NCBI GenBank assembly: GCA_050633785.1
Contig: JBOEHE010000017.1
Location: 62,001-126,000, forward strand
Source: CALKZN01 sp050633785
GTDB lineage: Bacteria; Pseudomonadota; Gammaproteobacteria; Arenicellales; Arenicellaceae
Direction: 5' to 3'
DNA length: 64,000 bases
Shown here: positions 50,682 to 59,899 of the stretch, piece by piece
Position numbering within the stretch: the stretch's first letter is position 1
Layout: every line of letters begins with the position of its first letter
Made by a program: the position numbers and the translations under genes
Notes under the pieces: generated by a model
The model's database searches: none
Seen by the model: only the letters and a program-made list of their open reading frames with translations
What the model was told of the DNA's origin: nothing

Positions 50682-51941
50682 TTAGGGGCAAACGCTTTCT
50701 GTGGCGAATAGCTCTTCGGTTGTTTCTCGGCGACGGACTAAATGCCATTGACTGCGATCAACCAGCACCTCTGGTGGTTTAGGGCGAGTGTTATAGTTTG
50801 AACTCATAACAAAACCATAGGCACCAGTGGATCGTATCGCCAGTAGGTCATCTGCCTGCAGGCGTAAGTTGCGGCTTTTACCCAGTATGTCTGTTGTTTC
50901 GCAAACGGGGCCGACAACATCATAGGCGGCCTCTGAGGGGCTTTCGTCATTTGCCTCAACTACGGGGATAATATCATGCCAGGCCTGATAGAGTGCTGGA
51001 CGCATCAAGTCATTCATCCCAGCATCAACGATCGCGAAGCGTTTGCTTGAATTTGCTTTTAAATACTCAACTTTAGTGACTAAAATGCCTGCGTTACCAG
51101 CAATGGCGCGGCCAGGTTCAATCGAAATAGGGATATTGATTTCGGCGTCGTGCAAGGTTGACTGTAGAGTTTGAATATATTCAGCAGGAGACGGAGGGGT
51201 TTCATCGTGGTAAGGAATGCCCAGGCCACCGCCAAGATCGAGTTGTTTGATTTCTATCCCCAGGCCTTCGAGTGTTTTGACTAGCTCAATGAGTCGCAGC
51301 AAAGCATCAACAAAAGGGGAGGTTGTAGTGATCTGTGAGCCAATATGACAAGCAACACCATGGACCCTGATGTTCGGCATGGCATGAGCTGTCTGATAAA
51401 CGTCGACGGCATTTTGCATTGGAATGCCAAATTTGGCTTCTTCCAGGCCCGTTGAAATATAAGGGTGGGTCTGAGCATCGACATCTGGGTTCACCCGAAC
51501 TGATATTGGAGCAACAACATTCATTGCTGCCGCGACGGATTGAATGCGCTCAAGCTCGGCGCTAGATTCAATATTGATAGAGAGAATTCCCTGTTCAAGG
51601 GCAAAGGCTATTTCTTGTTCGGACTTGGCCACGCCAGAGAAAACCGTTTTAGATGGGTCACCACCAGCGGCAATGACTCGTTGTAACTCACCGCCAGAAA
51701 CGATATCGAACCCAGAGCCGAGTTTTGCCATAACACTTAAAACACCCAGGTTAGAGTTGGCTTTGACTGCAAAGCATACTAGGTGAGGGTATTGGCTAAA
51801 ACCATCATTAAAGGCATGCCAATGGCGTTCAAGAGTCGCACGCGAATATATATAGCAAGGGGTGTCGACTTGCTCAATAATCTCGTTGACGGCTAAATCT
51901 TCGGCATGCAAAATGCCGTCACGATAATTGAAGTGATCCAT
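50682..51941 (-). CDS. lysA: Diaminopimelate decarboxylase
   Basis: 419 residues. PLP enzyme for the last step of lysine synthesis. The PLP lysine is in HLVCFAVKANSNLGVLSVMA; other signatures are GSGFDIVSGGELQRVIAAG, VHGVACHIGSQI, LDLGGGLGIPYHDE, SIEPGRAIAGNAGILVTKVE, VVGPVCETTDILGK and GAYGFVMSSNYNTRPKPPEV. It lies 2 bp after lptM. Confidence 0.97.
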   Translation of the reverse strand: MDHFNYRDGILHAEDLAVNEIIEQVDTPCYIYSRATLERHWHAFNDGFSQYPHLVCFAVKANSNLGVLSVMAKLGSGFDIVSGGELQRVIAAGGDPSKTVFSGVAKSEQEIAFALEQGILSINIESSAELERIQSVAAAMNVVAPISVRVNPDVDAQTHPYISTGLEEAKFGIPMQNAVDVYQTAHAMPNIRVHGVACHIGSQITTTSPFVDALLRLIELVKTLEGLGIEIKQLDLGGGLGIPYHDETPPSPAEYIQTLQSTLHDAEINIPISIEPGRAIAGNAGILVTKVEYLKANSSKRFAIVDAGMNDLMRPALYQAWHDIIPVVEANDESPSEAAYDVVGPVCETTDILGKSRNLRLQADDLLAIRSTGAYGFVMSSNYNTRPKPPEVLVDRSQWHLVRRRETTEELFATESVCP

Positions 51942-51943
51942 AG

Positions 51944-52129
51944 TTAGTACTTTTTCTTGTTGGCGTCTCGCGCAGCTTTGTCAGCCTTTTTGTCTTGAAC
52001 GGTTATCGTGTCTGACAGTCTGTTTTTTTCCTCTTTGCCTTCTACTATCAGAGGGCCTTTGTTGCCGCAGGCACTGAGTATGATCAGCACAATACCAGAG
52101 GCGATGAGCGTTCGGAAGGTTGTTAGCAT
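51944..52129 (-). CDS. lptM: LPS-assembly lipoprotein LptM (YifL-like)
   Basis: 61 residues from ATG 52129, which has GGAG 8 nt upstream; the longer frame from 52189 is rejected. Lipobox LIILSAC-GNKGPL with lipidation Cys near residue 19, followed by the GxKGPL motif that defines LptM, then a charged Lys-rich tail. E. coli LptM helps the LptD/LptE complex mature. The gene sits between argH and lysA, as lppL does in Pseudomonas. Confidence 0.88.
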   Translation of the reverse strand: MLTTFRTLIASGIVLIILSACGNKGPLIVEGKEEKNRLSDTITVQDKKADKAARDANKKKY

Positions 52130-52169
52130 GATAAAAACTCCGGTTTCTAAATTAAATATTGGGTTATTA

Positions 52170-53558
52170 TTAAGTGGTTTGCTGAACAATAGTTCGCATT
52201 GACTGTAAGGCTTCTGCTACTCGTTCAGGTGCTGTTCCACCGTAATGGTTGCGTGATTGTATCGAGCCTTCAAGGCTGAGGACTTCATACACATCGTCTT
52301 TGATCATCGGGCCAAATGATTGCAGTTGTTCCAGCGATAAATCGGCTAAATCCATTTCGTGTTGAATGGCGAAGTTAACTGTGTTGCCTACGATCTCATG
52401 GGCATCACGAAAAGGGACTTTCTGACGTACCAGATATTCAGCCAGGTCAGTTGCCGTGGCATAGCCTTTGAGTGTTGCTTGGTACATATTGTCACGTTTG
52501 ACAGTGATTTCCGGGATCATTGCAGTGAAAACGCGTAAGGAGCTTTGCAAGGTATCGACGACATCAAAAATAGGTTCTTTGTCTTCTTGATTATCACGGT
52601 TGTAGGCTAAAGGTTGTGATTTCATCAGGACCAGAAGACTTTGCAAATGGCCAATAACACGAGCACTTTTGCCCCGAACCAGTTCTGCGATATCAGGGTT
52701 CTTTTTTTGCGGCATAATGCTTGAACCTGTACAGAAAGCATCACCAATTTCAATAAATTGATAGGCTTGCGACATCCACAATATAATTTCTTCGCACATT
52801 CGTGATAGGTGCATCATTATCAGGCTGGCATTACTGGTGAATTCAATGGCGAAATCCCTGTCCGACACTGAGTCCAGCGAATTGCGTGTAGGTGCTGAGA
52901 ACTCCAGTAATTCACAGGTGTATTCGCGGTCAATAGGAAAACTGGTTCCTGCAAGAGCGGCTGAACCCAGAGGCATGACATTGATACGTTTGCTGGTGTC
53001 ATACAGCCTTTCTTTGTCGCGTTGTAACATTTCTGTCCAGGCTAACATATGGTGTGCAAAACTTATCGGTTGAGCAACCTGAAGGTGTGTGTAACCAGGC
53101 ATGATGGTATTGATTTCCGGCTCTGCCAGATTCATCAAAGCCATTTGTAATTGAGTCAGTAATTCAGTGAGTTCGTTTGTCTGTTCACGCAAATAAAGGC
53201 GTATATCTGTAGCAACCTGGTCGTTGCGTGAACGGCCGGTGTGCAGCTTTTTGCCTGCTTCACCAATCTTGGTCGTCAGACGTGCTTCAATGTTCATATG
53301 AACGTCTTCATAGCTGATCAACCATTCGAAGTTGCCTTGTTCAATATCGTCCAGAATGTCTTTAAGTCCACGGTCAATATCAGCAAGTTCTGTGGCAGAT
53401 AAAATTCCTACTTTGTGCAACATTTTTGCATGAGCAAGAGAACCCTTTATGTCATGACGATACAGTCGAGCGTCAAAGCTAATTGACTCAGAAAATCTTT
53501 CCACCAACTCATTCGTGTTTTGGCTGAAGCGGCCACCCCAAGGTTTTTTTGTGCTCAT
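52170..53558 (-). CDS. argH: Argininosuccinate lyase
   Basis: 462 residues. It splits argininosuccinate into arginine and fumarate. The start KPWGGRFSQNTNELVERFSE, KLHTGRSRNDQVATDIRLYL, GYTHLQVAQPISFAHHMLAW and the fumarase-superfamily signature GSSIMPQKKNPD (active-site Ser) are all present. It heads the minus-strand series argH-lptM-lysA-prlC. Confidence 0.97.
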   Translation of the reverse strand: MSTKKPWGGRFSQNTNELVERFSESISFDARLYRHDIKGSLAHAKMLHKVGILSATELADIDRGLKDILDDIEQGNFEWLISYEDVHMNIEARLTTKIGEAGKKLHTGRSRNDQVATDIRLYLREQTNELTELLTQLQMALMNLAEPEINTIMPGYTHLQVAQPISFAHHMLAWTEMLQRDKERLYDTSKRINVMPLGSAALAGTSFPIDREYTCELLEFSAPTRNSLDSVSDRDFAIEFTSNASLIMMHLSRMCEEIILWMSQAYQFIEIGDAFCTGSSIMPQKKNPDIAELVRGKSARVIGHLQSLLVLMKSQPLAYNRDNQEDKEPIFDVVDTLQSSLRVFTAMIPEITVKRDNMYQATLKGYATATDLAEYLVRQKVPFRDAHEIVGNTVNFAIQHEMDLADLSLEQLQSFGPMIKDDVYEVLSLEGSIQSRNHYGGTAPERVAEALQSMRTIVQQTT

Positions 53559-54139
53559 AATTCTTTTAATGTTGATTTACTGGGAGGATTATAAAGGATA
53601 ACGCTGCTAACGGAATTAAATAATCGATGTTATTCTATTCATTTGCTTGAATCGCAGGAATTTGCCGCTGAAATCTACATTTTTTTCGACAGATATCCTA
53701 TAATATTGCAATGAAGTACTGAATTTTTTGAGGCGTATTTTGTCCACTGGTACATTAAAAATAACCGGTTATAAAATTAAATGCTGACTTTGTGAATAAA
53801 TTATTGTTGTCTCAAGAATAATAATTTACTGTAGCGCCCTGACACCTTCCTGATGTTATCTAATTAAGACACCCTACTTAGAACTCGTTTATACAAAGCG
53901 GGATTACCTGTTTCCCCATTTAAAACAAGTAATTGACCGTTTGCTATGAAAGCGCGGTTGTTGCTTGTATGAGTCGATTTTTTTTGTAATTTTACCGTTC
54001 AGTTGCACAGTTGTAATGATTTTGTGAATCCGATTTTGCTGTGCGCAATGGTGATGAGAATCGATGCTAATGCATCACGTGAATGATAAGAAGTTATGGT
54101 TGTAATGATGAGTCGTGTTTTACGGGGATGGTTTAGTCG
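53559..54139. other. Gene-free gap between argH and algR-like gene (581 bp)
   Basis: AT-rich, with stops in every frame and no ribosome-site/start pair that yields a plausible protein. In Pseudomonas this slot holds algZ/fimS, the kinase gene; I see no recognisable kinase remnant. TATAAT at 53699-53704 (plus strand) has no clear -35. The region may contain promoters for both flanking genes. Confidence 0.6.
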
Positions 54140-54856
54140 ATGAAAATAGTAGTTATTGATAAAGATAAGAGTGTAAGAGCTCGACTATCGCATTTAATTG
54201 GCGATTATAGTGTGTGTGATATTGTTGGAGAGTTTCAGTCCAGGCATGATGTTGCTCAGGTGCTTTCACTTAATCAACAAATTGATGTGTTTTTTATCGG
54301 CACTATCTTAAAAGATGGTAGTGGTATAGATATGGCTATGGCATTGCGCGAGCAAAGGCCGGATGCGACTATTGTTTTTACGGCAAATGATGAAATGTAC
54401 GCAGCGCAGGCATTTGAACTGGATGCTGTTGATTATCTTATTAAGCCGATTACGGTGACGCGTTTTGCTGATACCTTGCGGCGTATGAAAGAACGTTATC
54501 TGATTGATTCGCCTTTGGAGCGTCAGCCATTAATCCATGTTCGTGATCGTGGCAAACATATTTTTCTAGGTATAGATGAGGTGTTGTTCATTGAGGCTGA
54601 TCAAGGTATTTTAACGGTACATACCAGAAAGAAGCGCTATTTGCTGGATGGTTCGCTGAAAGCTATTCAGGAAAAATACCAGAATTGCTTCCTCAGAATT
54701 CATCGCAAAACTCTTGTAAATCATCAATTCATTGCAGGCATTACCCGAGATGATGGTGTCAATATGCTGCACTTGCATGGTGCTGAACGCTTGTTTGCTG
54801 TCAGTCGTCGCCATGTTTCTAATGTTTCCAAATGGGTTAGAAATTTGTCGGCATAG
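54140..54856 (+). CDS. algR: AlgR-like LytTR regulator lacking the phosphoacceptor aspartate
   Basis: 238 residues. The receiver-like domain (~1-120) aligns with AlgR, but the phosphorylation site is changed: DVFFIGTILKDGSGIDMA has Gly54 where AlgR has Asp54. The acidic pocket is altered too (VVIDKDK for VDDE). The switch Thr (VFTANDE) and Lys102 (YLIKP) remain. The LytTR DNA-binding domain (~140-235) is complete: IHVRDRGKHIFLGIDEVLFI, then CFLRIHRKTLVNHQFI and LFAVSRRHVSNVSKWV. It probably works without phosphorylation. It is followed by hemC, as algR is in Pseudomonas. Confidence 0.88.
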   Translation: MKIVVIDKDKSVRARLSHLIGDYSVCDIVGEFQSRHDVAQVLSLNQQIDVFFIGTILKDGSGIDMAMALREQRPDATIVFTANDEMYAAQAFELDAVDYLIKPITVTRFADTLRRMKERYLIDSPLERQPLIHVRDRGKHIFLGIDEVLFIEADQGILTVHTRKKRYLLDGSLKAIQEKYQNCFLRIHRKTLVNHQFIAGITRDDGVNMLHLHGAERLFAVSRRHVSNVSKWVRNLSA

Positions 54857-54931
54857 CTTTTTGCCTGCTATTGAGAGGTGATGTTCAGGCCAGCTATACA
54901 ATATTTTGTTGTTATCGTTTATGATTGCTAA

Positions 54932-55885
54932 ATGTCTGAAAAAGAATCATCAAAAACAATACATGCACACCCTGTCTTAATTCGGCTGGCAACCCGAAAC
55001 AGTCCGCTGGCAATCTGGCAGGCGGAATATGTCAAACAGTTGTTATGTGATGCCTATGCTGACCTTAGGGTTGATATTATTGGTATGACATCGAAGGGAG
55101 ACCGGCTTCTGGACCGTACTCTGGCAGCTGTTGGCGGAAAAGGACTCTTTATGAAAGAGTTAGAAGAAGCCATGCTGGCAGGGGAGGCTGATATAGCGGT
55201 GCATTCAATGAAGGATGTGACGGTTAAATTGCCTCAGGGGCTGGAGATTGCTGCCGTATGTGAGCGTGAACAACCTCAGGACGCCTTTGTTGCGAATCAT
55301 TATTCTTGCATTGATGAATTGCCTGATGGGGCTGTTGTTGGCACTGCCAGTCTCAGGCGAAAAACGCAGTTGATGAACCGTTACCCTAATTTGGTGTATA
55401 AAAATTTGCGAGGTAATGTGAACACTCGCTTAGGCAAATTGGACGCCGGTGAATATGATGCCATTATCCTGGCAGCAGCTGGCCTGATTCGTTTGGGTTT
55501 TGAGCAACGAATTAGCCAGTACCTTCCTATCGAAACATGTTTGCCGGCGATTGGTCAGGGTGTTGTGGGAATTGAATGTCGTAGTAATGATATGGCTACA
55601 AAAAAACTACTGCAGGGTATTTCCAACGTAAACTCTGCCTATTGTATTGCCGCAGAGCGAAGTTTGAATGAGGCTTTGGATGGTGGTTGCCAAGTACCGA
55701 TTGCTGGCCATGCTGTTCTTGATGGAGGTCAGCTTGAGTTACAAGGTTCTGTTGGTGATATAGAGACTGGTCAGTTGTTATACGCTGTAGCGACAGCTCC
55801 AGTCAGCGAAGCGGATCGTCTTGGTAAAGAGGTGGCTGAAAGTTTATTAGAGCAAGGTGCTGGTGAATTGTTGGCAAAATTGTAG
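54932..55885 (+). CDS. hemC: Porphobilinogen deaminase (hydroxymethylbilane synthase)
   Basis: 317 residues. It polymerises four porphobilinogens. Signature segments are LIRLATRNSPLAIWQAEYVK, TSKGDRLLDRTLAAVGGKGL, ADIAVHSMKDV, GTASLRRKTQL, NLRGNVNTRLGKLD and QGVVGIEC. The cofactor-binding Cys253 is in EALDGGCQVPIAGHA. The first ~15 residues are an extension before the conserved start. No strong ribosome site is visible. It is 24 bp ahead of hemD. Confidence 0.96.
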   Translation: MSEKESSKTIHAHPVLIRLATRNSPLAIWQAEYVKQLLCDAYADLRVDIIGMTSKGDRLLDRTLAAVGGKGLFMKELEEAMLAGEADIAVHSMKDVTVKLPQGLEIAAVCEREQPQDAFVANHYSCIDELPDGAVVGTASLRRKTQLMNRYPNLVYKNLRGNVNTRLGKLDAGEYDAIILAAAGLIRLGFEQRISQYLPIETCLPAIGQGVVGIECRSNDMATKKLLQGISNVNSAYCIAAERSLNEALDGGCQVPIAGHAVLDGGQLELQGSVGDIETGQLLYAVATAPVSEADRLGKEVAESLLEQGAGELLAKL

Positions 55886-55909
55886 GGTCTGGATAGAGAA
55901 GTAAAAGAT

Positions 55910-56674
55910 ATGCTTGTTTCAAAGAATATACTGTTGACCCGACCATTGATGCAAAACAGCAAATTAAGCAAGGTATTGCGTACTATCGGGCATCAAGCTC
56001 TGGAGGTTCCTCTGATAGAGATAGCACCGTTAGAGAACCAGAGCGCTTTCAACGGTTTAGCGATAAAAATTGATCAATTTGATGATTTTGTGTTTATTTC
56101 GCAGCATGCTGTTCAACACGGTGTGCATTTATTGCGTGATAATAAAGAGTTCTTGAAACCCGAACATCGTATAATTGCCGTAGGACAACGCACGGCAGCT
56201 GAGCTCAGTAAGGACTTTAAGCAAGTCTTTTTTCCTGATGATGGGACTGGCGGTGATGCGGTGATGGCAACAGAGGAAATGTCTGAGTTGCAAGGCCGTA
56301 AAATATTGATATTACGAGGGCAGGATGGAAAATCATGGATGGGAGACGAGATGCAGCGTCGAGGTGCCGATGTTAACTATTTCGATTGCTATACTCGCCA
56401 GAAGCCCAAGTACCTGCAAGCTGACTTAGGCCGTGTGTTGCGAGCTATAGAGGTTCACTTGGTGTTTTTACACAGTGCTCATGCAGCCCAAAATCTACTG
56501 GAATCTGGGCGAAAACTTCGTAAAGACCTGTTGTTGATGACCGCTATTGTTGGCAGTGAAGCAATTAAGGGGGTGCTTGTTGATATGGGGTGGAAAGGAC
56601 GTATACTGACAGCAGACTCTCCATCAAATGATGATATGTTGGCGTGCTTTTCGCAGATGGAAGATTTAGCTTAA
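55910..56674 (+). CDS. hemD: Uroporphyrinogen-III synthase
   Basis: 254 residues; closes hydroxymethylbilane to uroporphyrinogen III. The family is poorly conserved, but ILLTRPLMQNSKLSKVLRTI, FDDFVFISQHAVQHGVHLL, IIAVGQRTAAELSKDF, GRKILILRGQDGKSWMGDEM and DVNYFDCYTRQKP are recognisable and the position after hemC is decisive. In relatives hemX follows closely; here a 646-bp gap with an inserted element intervenes. Confidence 0.93.
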   Translation: MLVSKNILLTRPLMQNSKLSKVLRTIGHQALEVPLIEIAPLENQSAFNGLAIKIDQFDDFVFISQHAVQHGVHLLRDNKEFLKPEHRIIAVGQRTAAELSKDFKQVFFPDDGTGGDAVMATEEMSELQGRKILILRGQDGKSWMGDEMQRRGADVNYFDCYTRQKPKYLQADLGRVLRAIEVHLVFLHSAHAAQNLLESGRKLRKDLLLMTAIVGSEAIKGVLVDMGWKGRILTADSPSNDDMLACFSQMEDLA

Positions 56675-57320
56675 CAGCATTTCTGGAAATTTCAGGCCTG
56701 TGATTATCGCTTGAAATAGATGGGTCTCCTTGAGCTTTGATCTGGGATTTGGCTCAAGTGCTGGGCTTGCTTAATTTGAGTGATATTGTTTGCTTTTTGA
56801 ATTGTCATTGAATGAGTCAATGCGTCTAGTAACCTCTTTAAATAAGGAATTATGATGTTCTATTGTGAGAACTGCTGTGGTTACCGTATTTTTATTTTGC
56901 AATTTTTTGCTTGCTGTTATTGACAAGCGAGATACAATTTCTAGTTGTAGTGCTTGTCTATGACCTTTTTCTCATTTTGGGACCAAGGGGTATCATATGG
57001 TAAAAACTTAACTTCGAACTCTGCATTTTGAATGCTGGTTTGAACAGCCACAGATGGTGTAAAGAATGCAATATTAGACTTAATGAGACCTCAGCATAAC
57101 TCAATGAACAAGTAAGAATGGCCATAATGGATTCACTCTTCATTGAAAAACTTCCGAATAGCCTGCTATTCACTGCGTTTTTCGCCTTGATTGAATCTAT
57201 TCTGCCTCATTTTTCTTTTGCCCCTGAGTTATGCTGAGGCCTCTTAATAGTATTAACTATTTAATTGAGAACGGCTTTTAGGTTTGTGTTAAATTACCAA
57301 ACACCTCGACTATACTCTGA
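56675..57320. other. Intergenic region between hemD and hemX with inserted element (646 bp)
   Basis: No gene. Bases 56675-57079 hold AT-rich sequence with no feature I can name. The 159-bp inverted-repeat element lies at 57085-57243, followed by ~75 bp before hemX. Confidence 0.7.
57085..57243 (-). repeat. MITE-like inverted-repeat element, copy 2
   Basis: Ends are GAGACCTCAGCATAACTCA (57085-57103) and TGAGTTATGCTGAGGCCTC (57225-57243): 19-bp terminal inverted repeats with one mismatch. Perfect 5-bp target duplication TTAAT on both sides (57080-57084 and 57244-57248). It is 159 bp, has no coding capacity, and is homologous in inverted orientation to 676-833. An internal GAATAGC-N2-GCTATTC hairpin is present. 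The intact ends indicate a fairly recent insertion, presumably mobilised by a transposase encoded elsewhere. Confidence 0.88.
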
Positions 57321-58595
57321 ATGAATCTGAAAATGACTGAGAAGAAAACACCCGCAAGTAAACCAGCGACTGCAAAAACAGCCAGCCCACGAAAAGTATC
57401 AAAGAAAGTGCCTGCTAAGAAAGCCGTGGCTGATAATAGCAAAGGAGCTTCTGCACCTGCGACAAAGACTGAAAATACAACGCAAGTACCTGAGAGCCAA
57501 CCGGCAGTGGTAGAAACTCATAAAACGGCTCATGAACCTAAAGTGCAGCCGGAGTTGAAGAGTTCCAATGGGGGCTCTGGAAAAGGCCTTGCTGCTTTGG
57601 CCTTGTTGGTGTCGCTGGGAGCTCTTGGCTTGAGTGGTTATCTGGTCTATTCGAATCTGCTGCAAACGAATTCAACCAATACTAAGTTGGCTATTGGTTT
57701 GACTGAAATTAAAGGCAATGTTGGTTCTATTGGTGACAGTGTTCAAGCATTGAAAACTGACATGTCTGCCATGAACGAACAGCAGAATAGTTTTGTTACG
57801 GATGAACTTGTCAGTGCAAAGCTAACTCAGCAATTGACTCCGGTTATTGATCAGCAAAAGGGTTTTGGTGAGGCGTTGCAGAAGGTTCGAGAACAGGTTT
57901 CTGGTGATGAAGGTCGCTTTGCTTATGATCGTATTCGACAATTATTACAAACCGCTAACAGTCATCTGAGTTTAAATCGAGACGTTACCGGCGCATTGTC
58001 TGCTTTGCGTCTTGGCAGTGAGCAGATTAAAGCACTGAACGACAGTCGATTTACTGCAGTTCGTGGTAAAGTTCTTGATGAAATCAATGCCTTGGAAGCG
58101 GTTGAATTGGCGGATGTAGCCAGTATTTCTTCCAAGTTGAATGCCATGCAGGCTGCGGTGGCAAACTGGCCTTTACAAAATGAACCTGATGCTGAAGTTA
58201 TTAAAGCTGAGGTAGAACCGGAAGATACGGCACAAGGATTTAGGGCTGAACTGAAAAAATCGATGGGAGAATTGGTTAAAAAAGTATTTCAGGTGCAGAA
58301 AATTGATACTGAGCCTAAGCCTTTACTGGCGCCTGAACAGCGCTATTTTCTGAATCAGAATTTACGGTTGCAATTACTCACGGCACAAAATGCCTTATTG
58401 CAACGACAGCAAACCGTCTACTCCAGCAACTTAGAATCTGCGGCCACCTGGATTAGAGATTATTTTGATCCTCAGGATACACGGGTCCAGCAGGCGCTTG
58501 CTGATATCGCGGCAGTCCAAGGGGTGGTTTTGCAGCCTGAGTTACCTGATATATCAACGTCCCTGACGGCATTGAACACAGTGTTGGGTAATTAG
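57321..58595 (+). CDS. hemX: HemX-like membrane protein
   Basis: 424 residues from ATG 57321 (MTEKK at 57333 is an alternative start). A Lys/Ala/Pro/Thr-rich cytoplasmic N-terminus (~1-88) is followed by one transmembrane helix (LAALALLVSLGALGLSGYLV) and a large periplasmic coiled/helical domain with the HemX segments AYDRIRQLLQTANSHLSLNR, YFLNQNLRLQLLTAQNALL and TWIRDYFDP. The function is unproven; despite the old name the SUMT activity is not expected because that fold is absent. It lies 2 bp before hemY. Confidence 0.88.
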   Translation: MNLKMTEKKTPASKPATAKTASPRKVSKKVPAKKAVADNSKGASAPATKTENTTQVPESQPAVVETHKTAHEPKVQPELKSSNGGSGKGLAALALLVSLGALGLSGYLVYSNLLQTNSTNTKLAIGLTEIKGNVGSIGDSVQALKTDMSAMNEQQNSFVTDELVSAKLTQQLTPVIDQQKGFGEALQKVREQVSGDEGRFAYDRIRQLLQTANSHLSLNRDVTGALSALRLGSEQIKALNDSRFTAVRGKVLDEINALEAVELADVASISSKLNAMQAAVANWPLQNEPDAEVIKAEVEPEDTAQGFRAELKKSMGELVKKVFQVQKIDTEPKPLLAPEQRYFLNQNLRLQLLTAQNALLQRQQTVYSSNLESAATWIRDYFDPQDTRVQQALADIAAVQGVVLQPELPDISTSLTALNTVLGN

Positions 58596-58597
58596 TC

Positions 58598-59875
58598 ATG
58601 AGATTGATTCTATTTCTCTTAGTATCGTTGGCAGCTGGGTATGGCTTGATCCGAGTTGCTTCATTGACCAATGGCGGCTACGTCAAAGTGTTTGTCAGTG
58701 GCTATTTAATTGAAATCAATCTGCTTGTTTTTGCGTTGGTGCTGATAGTAACTGTTCTGTTGTTGTACCTTGTGATCAGGTTGGTGATCAACCTGTTGCG
58801 AGCTCCAAAGAAGGTGGGCGACTGGAGTGAGCGCCGCAATGAAAAACAGTCTCAAGTCAAATTAGGCGATGGGTTTCTGTCTTTAATGAAAGGTGACTGG
58901 AAGCGTGCGGAAAAGCAATTGATGGCCAAGGCGCAACACAGCAAAATTCCATTTGTGAATTACCTCGCTGCTGCTCAGGCAGCGCAGGAGCAGGGGAAAT
59001 ATCAACAGAGGGATTTTTATCTATCTCAAGCCAGTCAAGAAGCCCCTGAAGATAAATTGGCAATCAGCATGACCAAGGCTCGACTGCATCAGCAAGTTGG
59101 TCAGGCAGAAGGGGCATTGGCTACATTGCGTGATGTTGAAGATCAGGGACAACGTAACCCTCAGTTTATGGCTATGCTGGCGCAAGCTTATGACGAGGTT
59201 GATGATTTTGAGAAACTGCAGGAAATCCTGCCAAAGGCTCGACGTCTGGGAGCTTTGCCTGAAGATGTCATTAATGATATGCAGATAGATATCGACCTGG
59301 ATACATTTAATGTTGCTAAGGATAAAGATTTAGCATGGAAATCATTGGCAAAAACATCTAAGCAAAGTCCTGAATTTGTTAAAATTTACGCTGATTATCA
59401 GATAGGTAACAACCGTTCGGATATTGCAGAGAAAATCATTCGAACTACGTTGAAGAATCACTGGAGTGACGAATTGGTCAACACCTATGGCCGTATTAAT
59501 TCTACCCAGCGTAAGAAATTGTTGCGACAAGTGGAAGGTTGGTTGCTAGCTAGGCCAGAAAATGCCGAATTGCATTTGGCTCTAGGTCGTTTAGCTAAAC
59601 TGAACCAGAATACTGAGCAGGCCGAAGAGGCGTTTGAAATGGCTATAAAGCTTGGCGATTTGCCTGAAGCTTATGAGGAATTGGGCCGCTTATATGAGAG
59701 TGAACAGGATCTGCGCAAGGCTCTTACTCTTTATCGTACTGGCTTGAGCAGCAGTAATACAAAACCATTGCCCAAAGCGATCGAGGCTCCAGCTTCTAGC
59801 GAGATTGTGGTGGCTGACACTGAGCTTGAGTCAGATAAGGCTGAGGAAGCTTCGTCTGATAAAGCAGCTGGTTAA
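58598..59875 (+). CDS. hemY: HemY-like TPR membrane protein
   Basis: 425 residues. Two N-terminal transmembrane helices (LILFLLVSLAAGYGLIRVAS and LLVFALVLIVTVLLLYLVIR) precede TPR-like helical repeats. Typical HemY segments are GDWKRAEKQLMAKAQHSKIP, NYLAAAQAAQEQGKYQQRD and AELHLALGRLAKLN. This is not protoporphyrinogen oxidase, which shares the name in Bacillus. The C-terminus is Ser/Ala/Glu-rich. The gene ends the hem run. Confidence 0.9.
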   Translation: MRLILFLLVSLAAGYGLIRVASLTNGGYVKVFVSGYLIEINLLVFALVLIVTVLLLYLVIRLVINLLRAPKKVGDWSERRNEKQSQVKLGDGFLSLMKGDWKRAEKQLMAKAQHSKIPFVNYLAAAQAAQEQGKYQQRDFYLSQASQEAPEDKLAISMTKARLHQQVGQAEGALATLRDVEDQGQRNPQFMAMLAQAYDEVDDFEKLQEILPKARRLGALPEDVINDMQIDIDLDTFNVAKDKDLAWKSLAKTSKQSPEFVKIYADYQIGNNRSDIAEKIIRTTLKNHWSDELVNTYGRINSTQRKKLLRQVEGWLLARPENAELHLALGRLAKLNQNTEQAEEAFEMAIKLGDLPEAYEELGRLYESEQDLRKALTLYRTGLSSSNTKPLPKAIEAPASSEIVVADTELESDKAEEASSDKAAG

Positions 59876-59899
59876 TTAGAAGATCAGCTACTGTAAATT

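Noticed and set aside
53559..54139. A decayed algZ/fimS kinase gene in the gap before the algR-like gene.
   Set aside because: No frame with kinase-like motifs (N box, G box) is recognisable; if a remnant existed it is beyond recognition by eye.
56958..57173. A 71-codon minus-strand frame between hemD and hemX.
   Set aside because: It runs into the inverted-repeat element and has no ribosome site or recognisable sequence.
58598..59875. hemY as protoporphyrinogen oxidase.
   Set aside because: The protein has two membrane helices and TPR-like repeats and lacks an FAD-binding motif; it is the proteobacterial HemY of unknown role.
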